Of a stretch of 64,000 nucleotides of DNA, positions 8,913 through 18,288 are shown piece by piece. The translations under genes and the position numbers were made by a program. Source of the stretch: Eubacterium sp. (GTDB taxonomy: Bacteria > Bacillota > Clostridia > Lachnospirales > Lachnospiraceae); the NCBI GenBank assembly GCA_017420535.1, contig JAFOIV010000027.1, forward strand, positions 1 through 64,000, read 5' to 3'. The first letter of the stretch is position 1. Every line of letters starts with the position of its first letter. The notes beneath the pieces were generated by a model. That model was not told the origin of the DNA and made no database searches. It saw nothing but the letters and a program-made list of their open reading frames with translations.

Positions 8913-8945
8913 TAAATTATTTATTTAATATAAGGAGCAAAAAAG

Positions 8946-10697
8946 ATGGAGTTTAAGAATCAGTACAGAGATAAGACCATCGACAAAATGAGCGAAGCAG
9001 ACGTTGGATCAACAGTCCGCCTTGCTGGATGGGTTGAAAACATCAGAGATCACGGTGGAGTATCATTTATCGACCTTCGTGATATGTATGGAGTAATGCA
9101 GGTTGTTCTTAGAGATACAACTCTTCTTGATGGTATCACAAAGGAACAGTCAATTTCGGTTGAAGGTAAAGTAGATCATAGAGACGAGGAAACATATAAT
9201 CCTAAGATCCCTACAGGAACTATCGAACTTGAAGCGCATTCTATCGATGTACTTGGTAAGGTTTATACTCAGCTTCCATTTGAAATTATGACATCTAAGG
9301 AAGTTAGAGAAGATGTAAGACTTAAATATCGTTATCTTGATCTTAGAAATGAAAAAGTTAAGGATAATATCCTTTTCAGATCTAAAGTAATCAGTTTCAT
9401 GAGAAGAAAGATGGAGGATATGGGATTTACAGAGATCCAGACTCCTATCCTTTGCGCATCATCTCCTGAAGGAGCTCGTGACTATATCGTTCCTTCAAGA
9501 AGATATAAGGGTAAGTTCTATGCCCTTCCACAGGCACCACAGCAGTATAAGCAGCTTCTCATGGTTTCTGGATTTGATAAGTATTTCCAGATTGCTCCTT
9601 GTTTCAGAGATGAAGATGCAAGAGCAGACAGATCACCAGGAGAATTCTATCAGCTTGACTTTGAAATGAGCTTTGCTACACAGGAAGATGTATTCCGCGT
9701 AGGTGAAGAAGTTCTTACTTCTGTATTTGAGAAGTTTGCACCAGAAGGATTTGAAGTTACAAAGGCACCTTATCCTGTAATCAGCTATAAAGAAGCTATG
9801 CTTTCTTTTGGTTCAGATAAGCCTGATCTTCGTAACCCACTTAGAATAATTGATCTTTCAGAGTTCTTCCAGAGATGTACATTTAAGCCATTCCACGGTA
9901 GAACTGTAAGAGCTATAAATGTTCCAAAGAAGCTTTCAAAGGGACAGCATGAAAAGATGCTTAAGTTTGCTCAGTCAATCGGTATGGGCGGACTTGGTTA
10001 CTTAGAAGTACTTGAAGACGGCAGTTACAAGGGACCTATCGATAAGTTCATTCCAGATGAAATGAAGGAAGAGCTTAGAGAGAAGGCATCTCTTAAGGTT
10101 GGAGATACAATCTTCTTTATCGCTGATAAGGAAGAGCAGGCAGCTCTTTTCGCTGGACAGATCAGAAATGAACTTGGCAGCCGACTTGATCTTATTGAGA
10201 AGAATGCTTATCGTTTCTGCTATGTAAATGACTTCCCAATGTTCGAGCTTGATCCAGAAACAAAGAAGATTGGATTTACACATAATCCATTCTCTATGCC
10301 ACAGGGCGGCCTTAAGGCACTTAATGAGAAGGATCCTCTTGATATCCTTGCATATCAGTATGATATCGTATGTAACGGCGTTGAGCTTTCATCAGGTGCT
10401 GTTAGAAACCACGATATGGAGATCATGGAGAAGGCATTTGAAATTGCTGGATATTCTAAGGAAGTTCTTGAGAAGAAGTTCGGAGCTCTTTACAATGCAT
10501 TCCAGTTCGGAGCACCTCCACACGCTGGTATGGCTCCAGGTGTAGACAGAATGATCATGCTTCTTCGTAACGAAGAGAACATTCGTGAAGTTATCGCATT
10601 CCCAATGAGCGGATCAGCTCAGGATCTTATGTGTGGCGCACCAAACGAAGTTACAGAAATGCAGCTTAGAGAGACACATATTAAGGTAAGAGATTAA
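8946..10697 (+). CDS. aspS: Aspartyl-tRNA synthetase, probably non-discriminating
   Basis: A 583-residue bacterial-type class II AspRS: an N-terminal OB anticodon domain (about 1-105), the catalytic core with motif 2 FRDEDARADRSPGEFYQLD, an inserted GAD domain (about 280-430), and motif 3 GMAPGVDRMIMLLRN. The OB domain has His36 in RDHGG. His at this place is associated with non-discriminating AspRS (Leu in discriminating ones); I recall this from work on Pseudomonas AspRS. With gatCAB directly downstream, it likely charges both tRNA-Asp and tRNA-Asn. AAGGAG precedes the ATG. Confidence 0.95.
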   Translation: MEFKNQYRDKTIDKMSEADVGSTVRLAGWVENIRDHGGVSFIDLRDMYGVMQVVLRDTTLLDGITKEQSISVEGKVDHRDEETYNPKIPTGTIELEAHSIDVLGKVYTQLPFEIMTSKEVREDVRLKYRYLDLRNEKVKDNILFRSKVISFMRRKMEDMGFTEIQTPILCASSPEGARDYIVPSRRYKGKFYALPQAPQQYKQLLMVSGFDKYFQIAPCFRDEDARADRSPGEFYQLDFEMSFATQEDVFRVGEEVLTSVFEKFAPEGFEVTKAPYPVISYKEAMLSFGSDKPDLRNPLRIIDLSEFFQRCTFKPFHGRTVRAINVPKKLSKGQHEKMLKFAQSIGMGGLGYLEVLEDGSYKGPIDKFIPDEMKEELREKASLKVGDTIFFIADKEEQAALFAGQIRNELGSRLDLIEKNAYRFCYVNDFPMFELDPETKKIGFTHNPFSMPQGGLKALNEKDPLDILAYQYDIVCNGVELSSGAVRNHDMEIMEKAFEIAGYSKEVLEKKFGALYNAFQFGAPPHAGMAPGVDRMIMLLRNEENIREVIAFPMSGSAQDLMCGAPNEVTEMQLRETHIKVRD

Positions 10698-10732
10698 TAA
10701 TAAGTCAAAGAAACATTTGACAGTAGAGAAAA

Positions 10733-10764
10733 AAGCAGCTTTTGAGATATCTCATTAGCTGCTT
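10733..10764 (+). terminator. Hairpin between aspS and gatC
   Basis: AAGCAGCT (10733-10740) pairs with AGCTGCTT (10757-10764), with a second palindrome, GAGATATCTC, in the loop. It lacks a proper T-run (CTATATATA follows), so it may only attenuate or mark an mRNA-processing site. Confidence 0.45.
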
Positions 10765-10794
10765 CTATATATAAATACTACAGGGAGGAACAAT

Positions 10795-11082
10795 ATGGAG
10801 ATTACAAACGAAACAATCGATTATGTTGGTATCCTTGCACAGCTTGAACTTTCTGCTGAAGAAAAAGAGCAGGCAAAGAAAGATATGTCAGACATGCTCG
10901 AATATGTTAATAAGTTAAATGAGCTTGATACAACAAATGTAGAGCCTATGAGTCACGTTTTCCCGCTTAATAATGTTATGAGAGAAGACGTTGTTACAAA
11001 TTCTGATGACAGCGAGAATATGTTAAAGAACGCTCCTGAAAAGAGTGAAGACAGCTATATCGTACCTAAGACATTTGAGTAA
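10795..11082 (+). CDS. gatC: Asp-tRNA(Asn)/Glu-tRNA(Gln) amidotransferase subunit C
   Basis: A 95-residue GatC with the typical start (ITNETIDYVGILAQLELSAE) and the LDTTNVEPMSHV block. It wraps around and stabilises GatA-GatB. GGGAGGA precedes the ATG. First gene of gatCAB, with close spacing to gatA. Confidence 0.94.
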   Translation: MEITNETIDYVGILAQLELSAEEKEQAKKDMSDMLEYVNKLNELDTTNVEPMSHVFPLNNVMREDVVTNSDDSENMLKNAPEKSEDSYIVPKTFE

Positions 11083-11100
11083 GAAAGCGAGGGCTATTAA

Positions 11101-12564
11101 ATGAGCGATATTTTAGATTTAACAGCCGCAGCCTTAGGCAAAAAAATCGGGGATAGAGAAATCTCATCAGTAGAAGCAACAACTGCTTATATTGACAGGA
11201 TCGAGAAGTTAAATGGCTCTATCAATGCCTATGTTACGGTTGAGAAAGAAGAAGCTCTTAAGAGAGCTAAAGAAATAGATGAAAAGATTGCCGCAGGAGA
11301 ATTAAAGAGTCCTCTTGCCGGTGTTCCAGTTGCAGTTAAGGATAATATGTGTATCAAAGGATCACGTACATCATGTTCTTCTAAGATCCTTTCAAATTTC
11401 TATCCTACATTCTCATCAACTGCAGTAGAGAAATTATTGGACGCAGGTGCAGTTGTTTTGGGACGTACAAACATGGATGAATTTGCCATGGGTTCAACAT
11501 CTGAAACTTCATTCTATGGAGCAACAAAGAATCCTTGGGATTTAGACCGCGTACCAGGCGGATCATCAGGTGGATCTGCAGCGGCTGTTGCTGCTGATAT
11601 GTGCGCTACATCTCTTGGTTCAGATACAGGTGGATCTATCCGTCAGCCAGCATCATTCTGCGGCGTTGCAGGTATCAAGCCTACTTACGGAAGAGTATCT
11701 CGTTACGGACTTATTGCCTATGGTTCATCCCTTGATCAGATCGGACCTATCGGTAAGGATGTAAGAGACTGCGCTTTAGTACTTGAGACAATAGCTGGTC
11801 ATGATAAGAAGGATTCCACATCTGTAGATAGAGACGATACAGATTTTACATCAGCTCTTGTTGATGATGTAAAGGGTCTTAAGATTGGTGTTCCTCGTGA
11901 TTATTTCGCAGAAGGAATCGACCCGGAAGTTAAGGAAAATGTTCTTAAGGCTGCTGAGAAGCTTAGAGAAATGGGTGCAGAAGTTGAAGAGTTTGACCTG
12001 GGAATGGTTGAATATGCAATCCCTGCATATTATGTTATTGCCTGTGCTGAAGCATCATCTAACCTTGAAAGATTTGATGGTGTTAAGTATGGCTATAGAA
12101 CAAAGGAATATACAGATCTTCACAATATGTATAAGAAGACACGTTCAGAAGGTTTTGGCCCAGAAGTAAAGAGAAGGATCATGCTTGGTTCTTTCGTTCT
12201 TTCATCTGGATATTATGATGCTTATTATGTTAAGGCTTTAAGAGTTAAGGCTCTTATAAAGAAAGCTTTCGATGAGGCATTTTCAAAATATGATATCATC
12301 CTTGGACCTGTTGCACCTACAACAGCATTAAAGATAGGTGAGTCACTTTCAGACCCTATTAAAATGTATCTTGGAGATATCTACACAGTATCAGTTAACT
12401 TAGCTGGTCTTCCAGGTATTTCAGTACCATGTGGTTATGACAAGAAGGGAATGCCAGTAGGTCTTCAGCTTCTTGGACAGACATTTAATGAGAAGACTAT
12501 AATCCGTGCAGCTTATGCATTTGAACAGACTTTCCAGGCTAAGAAGCCGGAAGGATTAAATTAA
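11101..12564 (+). CDS. gatA: Asp-tRNA(Asn)/Glu-tRNA(Gln) amidotransferase subunit A
   Basis: A 487-residue amidase-signature enzyme that frees ammonia from glutamine for the transamidation. The catalytic triad is visible: Lys in AVKDNMC (about residue 80), a Ser in GGSSGGSAAAVAA and the nucleophile Ser in GSDTGGSIRQPASFCG. Length is normal. It lies between gatC and gatB with short gaps. Confidence 0.97.
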   Translation: MSDILDLTAAALGKKIGDREISSVEATTAYIDRIEKLNGSINAYVTVEKEEALKRAKEIDEKIAAGELKSPLAGVPVAVKDNMCIKGSRTSCSSKILSNFYPTFSSTAVEKLLDAGAVVLGRTNMDEFAMGSTSETSFYGATKNPWDLDRVPGGSSGGSAAAVAADMCATSLGSDTGGSIRQPASFCGVAGIKPTYGRVSRYGLIAYGSSLDQIGPIGKDVRDCALVLETIAGHDKKDSTSVDRDDTDFTSALVDDVKGLKIGVPRDYFAEGIDPEVKENVLKAAEKLREMGAEVEEFDLGMVEYAIPAYYVIACAEASSNLERFDGVKYGYRTKEYTDLHNMYKKTRSEGFGPEVKRRIMLGSFVLSSGYYDAYYVKALRVKALIKKAFDEAFSKYDIILGPVAPTTALKIGESLSDPIKMYLGDIYTVSVNLAGLPGISVPCGYDKKGMPVGLQLLGQTFNEKTIIRAAYAFEQTFQAKKPEGLN

Positions 12565-12577
12565 GGAGGGCAAAGAT

Positions 12578-14017
12578 ATGAGCGATAAGAAATATGAAAC
12601 AGTCATAGGTCTTGAAGTCCATGTTGAGCTCTCAACAAAGACAAAGATCTTCTGCGGATGCTCAACTGAATTCGGTGGAGCACCTAATACACATACATGT
12701 CCAGTATGTACCGGTATGCCAGGATCACTTCCTGTACTTAATAAGGGAGTAGTGGATAGAGCAATAGCTGTAGGTCTTGCAACAAATTGCGAGATCACTA
12801 GAAATTCAAAGTTCGATAGAAAGAACTATTTCTATCCTGATAATCCACAGAACTATCAGATCTCACAGCTTTACTTCCCAATCTGCCGCAACGGTAAGGT
12901 TGAGATAGAAGTAAATGGAGAGAAGAAGTTTGTAAGAATCCATGAGATCCATATGGAGGAGGATGCTGGTAAATTAGTACACGATCCATTTACAGATGAA
13001 ACTTATGTAGATTTTAACAGATCTGGTGTACCTCTTATTGAGATCGTATCAGAGCCGGATATGCGTTCTTCAGACGAAGTTATCGCTTATCTTGATAAGC
13101 TTCGCGAGACTATCCAGTACCTTGGAGCATCTGATTGTAAGTTAAATGAAGGTTCTATGAGAGCCGACGTTAATCTTTCTCTTAGAGAGGTTGGTTCAGA
13201 CAAGTTCGGAACAAGAACAGAGACAAAGAACCTTAACTCTTTCAGAGCAATAAAGAGATGTATCGAAAATGAGATTGGCCGTCAGATGGATATCTTAAAT
13301 GAAGGCGGACAGGTAGTTCAGGAAACAAGAAGATGGGATGATAATAAGGAATATTCATATCCAATGCGTTCTAAAGAAGATGCACAGGATTATAGATATT
13401 TCCCGGATCCGGACTTAGTACCTATCATCGTGAGCGATGAGTGGATCGAAGAGATCAGATCCCGTCAGCCTGAGTTTAGACCTGCTAAAAAAATCAGATA
13501 TAAAGAAGAATATGATCTTCCTGATTATGATATTGATCAGATCACAGCTGAAAAGAAGATGGCTGATATCTTTGAAGAAGCAATCTCACTTGGAGCTGAA
13601 CCAAAGAAAGTTTCTAATTGGCTTATGGTTGAGACAATGCGTCTTATGAAAGAGACTCAGACAGATGCTGACAAGCTTTCATTTAGCGCTGCTAACTTAG
13701 CTAAACTTATCAAGCTGGTTGATTCAAAAGAGATCAATGGTAAGGTTGCTAAGGAAGTATTTGAATTAGTATTTAAGGAAGATGTTGATCCGGAAGTTTA
13801 TGTTAAAGAAAATAACCTTTCAACAAAGGCTGATGCCGGTGAGTTAGAGGCAGTTGTTGTTAAGGCTATTGAAGCAAATCCAAAGGCAGTAGAAGATATC
13901 AGAGCCGGAAAGGGCAAAGCAATCGGTGCTATTGTTGGATTTGTAATGAAGGAAATGAAGGGTAAATGTGACCCTGGTGAGGTAAATAAACTTATTTCTT
14001 CAAAACTTGGATTATAG
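12578..14017 (+). CDS. gatB: Asp-tRNA(Asn)/Glu-tRNA(Gln) amidotransferase subunit B
   Basis: A 479-residue GatB that binds the mischarged tRNA and activates its side-chain carboxylate with ATP. It shows the N-terminal kinase-like core (VIGLEVHVELSTKTKIFCGC, the CPVC zinc site, NYFYPDNPQNYQISQ, LIEIVSEPD) and the C-terminal YqeY-like tail domain. GGAGGG precedes the ATG. The stop is separated by only 2 nt from the next ATG. Confidence 0.97.
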   Translation: MSDKKYETVIGLEVHVELSTKTKIFCGCSTEFGGAPNTHTCPVCTGMPGSLPVLNKGVVDRAIAVGLATNCEITRNSKFDRKNYFYPDNPQNYQISQLYFPICRNGKVEIEVNGEKKFVRIHEIHMEEDAGKLVHDPFTDETYVDFNRSGVPLIEIVSEPDMRSSDEVIAYLDKLRETIQYLGASDCKLNEGSMRADVNLSLREVGSDKFGTRTETKNLNSFRAIKRCIENEIGRQMDILNEGGQVVQETRRWDDNKEYSYPMRSKEDAQDYRYFPDPDLVPIIVSDEWIEEIRSRQPEFRPAKKIRYKEEYDLPDYDIDQITAEKKMADIFEEAISLGAEPKKVSNWLMVETMRLMKETQTDADKLSFSAANLAKLIKLVDSKEINGKVAKEVFELVFKEDVDPEVYVKENNLSTKADAGELEAVVVKAIEANPKAVEDIRAGKGKAIGAIVGFVMKEMKGKCDPGEVNKLISSKLGL

Positions 14018-14019
14018 GA

Positions 14020-15381
14020 ATGAATTATAAAATCAGAGATAAATATAAAAAGTTTATAACATTCTTGATCAGTTTAGTGATCCTTTTAGTTGAGTCCACC
14101 ATGTTCGGATTCTTATGGACCAGATTTTACGGAATAGATTATCCTGTTGCTACATTTAAAGAAGCAGATAATCTGATGATCCTGCTTTATGCCGCTATAA
14201 TGTACGCTTTTACAAGCCTTTTTGGCGGCTATAAGTTCGGTCATCTTACCATAATGGATCTCATTTATTCCCAGGCACTTGGCATGATGGTAACAAATGT
14301 TATCACCTATGGCGTTATGTGCCTTACTTTAAGAGAGGTGGTCTTCCCTGCTAAAATGGCAGCTCTTTGTCTTTACGAAATGATATTTATAATACTTTAT
14401 AATCTTTTCGTATATATGATAGAGAGAAAGCTTTATCCACCCAGAAAACTGCTGCTTATATATGGTGATAAGGGCCCTGGGGAAATGAAGAAGATGTTTG
14501 GTACAAGAAAAGATAAATTCACTATAATAGATCAGGTTTTTCATGAGGAATCTCTTGATAAGATAAAAGAAATGATGGAAAAATCTGACGGAGTGATCCT
14601 TCACAGAGTGAATTCAGATAAGAGGGATGCGATCCTTAGAATCTGCTATTCAGAAGATATAAGAGCTTATATAGTACCAAATATCGGAGACATTGTGGTA
14701 TATTGCTGCGGCGATACACATCTTTTTGATGCGCCGGTGCTGATAACTAAGGAACACGGGCTTAACTATGTTGAGACTATAATCAAGAGATTTTTTGACA
14801 TTTTAATATCCTGTGTGATGCTGGTGGTATTTTCTCCACTTATGCTTATCATTTCTCTTGCAGTAAAACTGTATGATGGAGGACCTGTCATATATAAGCA
14901 GGTAAGAGTCACAAAAAACGGTAAAAGATTTAATATCTATAAATTCCGTTCCATGATAGTGGATTCTGAAAAAAATGGCCCCCGTCTTGCAGGAAAAAAT
15001 GATTCAAGAATTACCCCTGTAGGTCAGGTGATAAGAAACCTGCATGTAGATGAGCTGCCTCAGTTTTTAAATGTATTAAAGGGCGATATGTCTATGGTAG
15101 GGCCAAGACCTGAAAGACCAGATATCATCGAAAAATATATAAAAGATATACCTGAGTTTAATTATAGACTTAAGGTTAAGGCGGGTCTTACAGGATATTC
15201 CCAGGTTTATGGCAGATATAATACCACCGCCTATAATAAATTAAAGATGGACATCCTTTATATTGAGAATTTTTCTATTTTAATGGATATTAAGATATTA
15301 CTTCTTACATTTAAGATCCTGTTCCAAAAGGAGAAGACAGAAGGCCTTCCGGATGGGCAGACCAGTGCCAGGACAAAATAG
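14020..15381 (+). CDS. Polyprenyl-phosphate sugar-1-phosphate transferase (WcaJ/CpsE-like)
   Basis: A 453-residue membrane protein. Four to five N-terminal helices (about 12-125) are followed by a CoA-binding-like domain (about 140-245), one helix near 260 and the C-terminal bacterial sugar transferase domain (YKQVRVTKNGKRFNIYKFRSM, DELPQFLNVLKGDMSMVGPRPERP). Such enzymes load the first sugar phosphate onto undecaprenyl phosphate to start a surface polysaccharide; the exact sugar cannot be read. It begins 2 nt after gatB with only TAGGA ahead of the ATG, suggesting coupled translation. An LCP ligase gene follows after a terminator. Confidence 0.9.
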   Translation: MNYKIRDKYKKFITFLISLVILLVESTMFGFLWTRFYGIDYPVATFKEADNLMILLYAAIMYAFTSLFGGYKFGHLTIMDLIYSQALGMMVTNVITYGVMCLTLREVVFPAKMAALCLYEMIFIILYNLFVYMIERKLYPPRKLLLIYGDKGPGEMKKMFGTRKDKFTIIDQVFHEESLDKIKEMMEKSDGVILHRVNSDKRDAILRICYSEDIRAYIVPNIGDIVVYCCGDTHLFDAPVLITKEHGLNYVETIIKRFFDILISCVMLVVFSPLMLIISLAVKLYDGGPVIYKQVRVTKNGKRFNIYKFRSMIVDSEKNGPRLAGKNDSRITPVGQVIRNLHVDELPQFLNVLKGDMSMVGPRPERPDIIEKYIKDIPEFNYRLKVKAGLTGYSQVYGRYNTTAYNKLKMDILYIENFSILMDIKILLLTFKILFQKEKTEGLPDGQTSARTK

Positions 15382-15414
15382 AAAAGTTGCAATAATTGGT
15401 TAAATGTAATAAGA

Positions 15415-15454
15415 TATCCTAGGGTTTGTATTGCAAATCCTAGGATTATTTTTT
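15415..15454 (+). terminator. Terminator after the sugar transferase gene
   Basis: A 12-bp stem (15417-15428 with 15434-15445) followed by ATTTTTT. It ends the aspS-gatCAB-transferase stretch. Confidence 0.88.
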
Positions 15455-15480
15455 GGACTAGATAAAAAAGGAAAGAGAAT

Positions 15481-16617
15481 ATGGATAGAGTTAAAGAAGA
15501 AAATACAGAGGGAAATAAGAAGAAGACCAGCTCTAATGCAAAATGGGGCATAGCATTTATAGTGGAACTCGTTATCATTACTATAATGAGTGTATTCATT
15601 GCAAAGAATTATATCCACAATCAGTACGGAAAATTAAAAGTTAAAGATATTAATAAAGAAGACCTTGGTATTAATGATGGTGTAAACATTGATGGTTATA
15701 CCAATATCGCTTTATTCGGTATGGATTCAAGAGATGGTTCTCTTGGAGAAGGAAACAGAAGTGACTCCATTATGATCGCTTCTATCAATAATGAAACAAA
15801 GGATGTAAAGATAGTATCAGTATATCGTGATACATTTACAGAACTTCAGAATGATGATAAGTATTCCATCAAAGTAAATGCTGCTTATGCATATGGCGGT
15901 CCGGAAATGGCAGTAAAAACACTTAATGCCAACCTTGACCTTAACATTTCTGAGTATATCTCAATAAACTGGGAAGGTCTTATCCGTGCCATAGATAGAC
16001 TTGGAGGTGTAACAATCCATATTGAAGAAGATGAGATCGAATACACAAATGATTATATCAAGGATATTATGGAAAATACTGGTATAGCTTCAGACGGAGT
16101 ATATAACACAGGGGATCAGATCTTAAATGGTGTTCAGGCAACAGCTTACTGCCGTATCAGATATACAGGTCAGGGTGATATCACAAGAACTGAGCGTCAG
16201 AGAGAAGTTATCACAGAGATGATAAAGAAGCTTAAGAAGTCAGATCTTTCTACAATAAATGATATCATTGATGAAGTATTCCCTTATGTAAGCACAAGCA
16301 TTACAGAAAAAGAAATGTATAGTCTTGCAAAGAGCCTTCTTTCATATGAATTAAAGGATACAACAGGTTTCCCATTCAGATATCAGTTCTATGATTCAGA
16401 CGAGCTTGGATCATGTATTGCTGCTGATGACCTGCTTGATAATGCCCAGGCACTTCATAGATATCTTTTTGGAAATGATAATTACACTCCATCAGAGAAT
16501 TTAAAGAGGATAAATGAAAGCCTTTCATCTATCAATGGAGTTTATAGTTCAGGAGAGAAGATCCTTCTTGAAGGAGAAACCTCAAGTGAATCAGAATCAA
16601 ATGATTCAGATGAATAA
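15481..16617 (+). CDS. LytR-CpsA-Psr (LCP) family wall-polymer ligase
   Basis: A 378-residue protein with one N-terminal membrane helix (about 24-42) and an extracellular LCP domain (about 70-300). The conserved pyrophosphate/lipid-binding motifs are present: GMDSRDG, GNRSDSIMIASI, VSVYRDTF and ARYT-like RIRYTGQGDITRTERQRE. LCP enzymes transfer polymers from undecaprenyl carriers to peptidoglycan. Its place after the sugar transferase suggests it attaches that polymer. A Ser/Glu-rich tail ends the protein. AAAGGAAAGAG precedes the ATG. Confidence 0.92.
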   Translation: MDRVKEENTEGNKKKTSSNAKWGIAFIVELVIITIMSVFIAKNYIHNQYGKLKVKDINKEDLGINDGVNIDGYTNIALFGMDSRDGSLGEGNRSDSIMIASINNETKDVKIVSVYRDTFTELQNDDKYSIKVNAAYAYGGPEMAVKTLNANLDLNISEYISINWEGLIRAIDRLGGVTIHIEEDEIEYTNDYIKDIMENTGIASDGVYNTGDQILNGVQATAYCRIRYTGQGDITRTERQREVITEMIKKLKKSDLSTINDIIDEVFPYVSTSITEKEMYSLAKSLLSYELKDTTGFPFRYQFYDSDELGSCIAADDLLDNAQALHRYLFGNDNYTPSENLKRINESLSSINGVYSSGEKILLEGETSSESESNDSDE

Positions 16618-16667
16618 AACTATTTAAATTTTTAATAATAGAAAAAACTGATTATTTAGGAGTAAAT

Positions 16668-17915
16668 ATGAAAAAGAATTGTCTTGTAGCCCAGTCGGGC
16701 GGACCAACAGCTGCTATCAACGCTTCTCTTGCAGGCGTTATAAATGGTGTTATCGCCAGTGAGAAATATGACAGGATCTATGGCGCAATACATGGTATCA
16801 GTGGTGTATTTGAGAAGAATTTTATGGATCTTACAGATCTTATAAATGAGCACGGTCAGCAGATTGACCTTCTCTCTACAACACCTGCTATGTTCCTTGG
16901 ATCATGCCGTTTCAAGATGCCTTCATTTGAAGAAGACAGGAGTGTTTACGAGGTTTTATTCAAGACATTAGAAGAGATGAACATTGGAGCATTTTTCTAT
17001 ATTGGTGGAAATGATTCAATGGATACAGTTGATAAGTTATCACGTTATGCCGCAGAATGCGGAAGCGATATATTATTTGCCGGTGTACCAAAGACTATTG
17101 ATAATGATCTTATAAATACAGATCATACTCCAGGTTTTGGTTCAGCTGCTAAGTATATTGCAACTACTATGCTTGAGATCGCTCATGATACATATATTTA
17201 CGATCTGTCATGTGTAACAATAGTTGAGATCATGGGAAGAAATGCCGGATGGCTTACTGCAGCGGCAGCTCTTGCAAGAAATACATATAATCCAACTCCA
17301 CAGCTTATCTATCTTCCAGAAGTTCCATTCAGTAAGGAACAGTTCTTAGAAGATATCAAACAGCAGCTTAAGGTATCTAAGAATATAGTTGTTGCTGTTT
17401 CTGAAGGAATCAGGGATAAGGACGGAGTTTATATAAGTGCACAGAATGCAACACTTGATAAATTCGGACATCCACAGCTTTCAGGAGTAGGTAAGACTCT
17501 TGAAAACTATGTAAAAGAAGAACTTGGTATCAAGGTTAGATCTATAGAGCTTAATATCATCCAGAGATGCGGCGGTCATCTTGCATCCAGAACAGATCTT
17601 GATGAAGCTGTAAAACTTGGTGAGTTTGCTGTCAGATTTACAGAAGAAGGAAACTCAGGATTTATGACAGCATTAAAGCGTAAATCAACAATTCCTTATA
17701 TGTATGACATAGAGATGGCACCATTAGCTGAAATTGCTAATCAGGAAAAGAAGGTGCCACGTGAATGGATAAATGAAGCTGGTAATAATGTGAAACAGGA
17801 AGTTATAGATTATATGAGACCACTTATCCAGGGTGAAGTATCTATTTCTTATAGAGATGGACTTCCAGTTTATATACCAGTTCCACATCTTAATACAGGC
17901 ATGAAGGTCGAATAA
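16668..17915 (+). CDS. pfp: 6-phosphofructokinase, probably pyrophosphate-dependent
   Basis: A 415-residue PFK-family enzyme. GGNDS at 113-117 and PKTIDND at 141-147 carry the Asp and Lys typical of PPi-dependent PFK; ATP enzymes have GGDGS and PGTIDND. Asn replaces the usual first Asp of GGDDS. It would phosphorylate fructose-6-phosphate reversibly with PPi in glycolysis. AGGAG lies close before the ATG. A promoter and a likely 6S RNA follow downstream. Confidence 0.9.
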   Translation: MKKNCLVAQSGGPTAAINASLAGVINGVIASEKYDRIYGAIHGISGVFEKNFMDLTDLINEHGQQIDLLSTTPAMFLGSCRFKMPSFEEDRSVYEVLFKTLEEMNIGAFFYIGGNDSMDTVDKLSRYAAECGSDILFAGVPKTIDNDLINTDHTPGFGSAAKYIATTMLEIAHDTYIYDLSCVTIVEIMGRNAGWLTAAAALARNTYNPTPQLIYLPEVPFSKEQFLEDIKQQLKVSKNIVVAVSEGIRDKDGVYISAQNATLDKFGHPQLSGVGKTLENYVKEELGIKVRSIELNIIQRCGGHLASRTDLDEAVKLGEFAVRFTEEGNSGFMTALKRKSTIPYMYDIEMAPLAEIANQEKKVPREWINEAGNNVKQEVIDYMRPLIQGEVSISYRDGLPVYIPVPHLNTGMKVE

Positions 17916-17954
17916 GACTATAATTTATAGAGTCGACCAATTTACATAAAATGC

Positions 17955-17982
17955 TTGAAAATAAAGCTACAGGTAGTATAAT
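17955..17982 (+). promoter_or_regulatory. Promoter of the likely 6S RNA
   Basis: TTGAAA, a 16-nt spacer and TATAAT. The predicted start is near 17990. Confidence 0.65.
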
Positions 17983-18013
17983 AAAGCTATAAATAAGAAT
18001 ATTAACGGATCAC

Positions 18014-18207
18014 TTGTAATAAAGGTCTGGGGCGCGCGATAACTCCTGTATATTTTGAACCTACATCTTCTTAAACGGGAATCCAATTATTTGTTGATAG
18101 GATGACATGCCTCCATCGAGTGGACTTCAGAGAATCACGTGAGGATACCCACCTGGCGGTTTGCTAGGACTCAAGAAGCGGGAGCCGGCACTTCGGATTT
18201 ATTACGA
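18014..18207 (+). ncRNA. ssrS: Probable 6S RNA
   Basis: A gene-free stretch of about 370 nt holds a promoter, a structured RNA and a terminator. The ends pair: TTGTAATAAA (18014-18023) with TTTATTACGA (18198-18207), giving a rod of about 190 nt, the usual 6S size. Internal blocks (TTTTGAACCTACA, AACGGGAATCC, GAGTGG...CCACCT, GTGAGGATACCCACCTG) resemble clostridial 6S sequences as I recall them. 6S binds the sigma-A holoenzyme in stationary phase. The assignment rests on recall, size and layout, without a covariance-model search. Confidence 0.62.
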
Positions 18208-18220
18208 TTCGCTTTTTATG

Positions 18221-18249
18221 AAGAAGCAGCCTTGGCTGCTTCTTTTTTA
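18221..18249 (+). terminator. Terminator of the 6S RNA transcript
   Basis: AAGAAGCAGCC pairs with GGCTGCTTCTT around TT, followed by a T-run. Confidence 0.88.
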
Positions 18250-18288
18250 TTTCAAGTCACATACTATTATTTTAGGTTAAGGTATATC

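Noticed and set aside
18139..18288. N-terminal extension of the SpoIID-like protein
   Set aside because: It reads through the 6S RNA 3' half and its terminator; ATG 18289 has a ribosome site and begins directly before the membrane helix.
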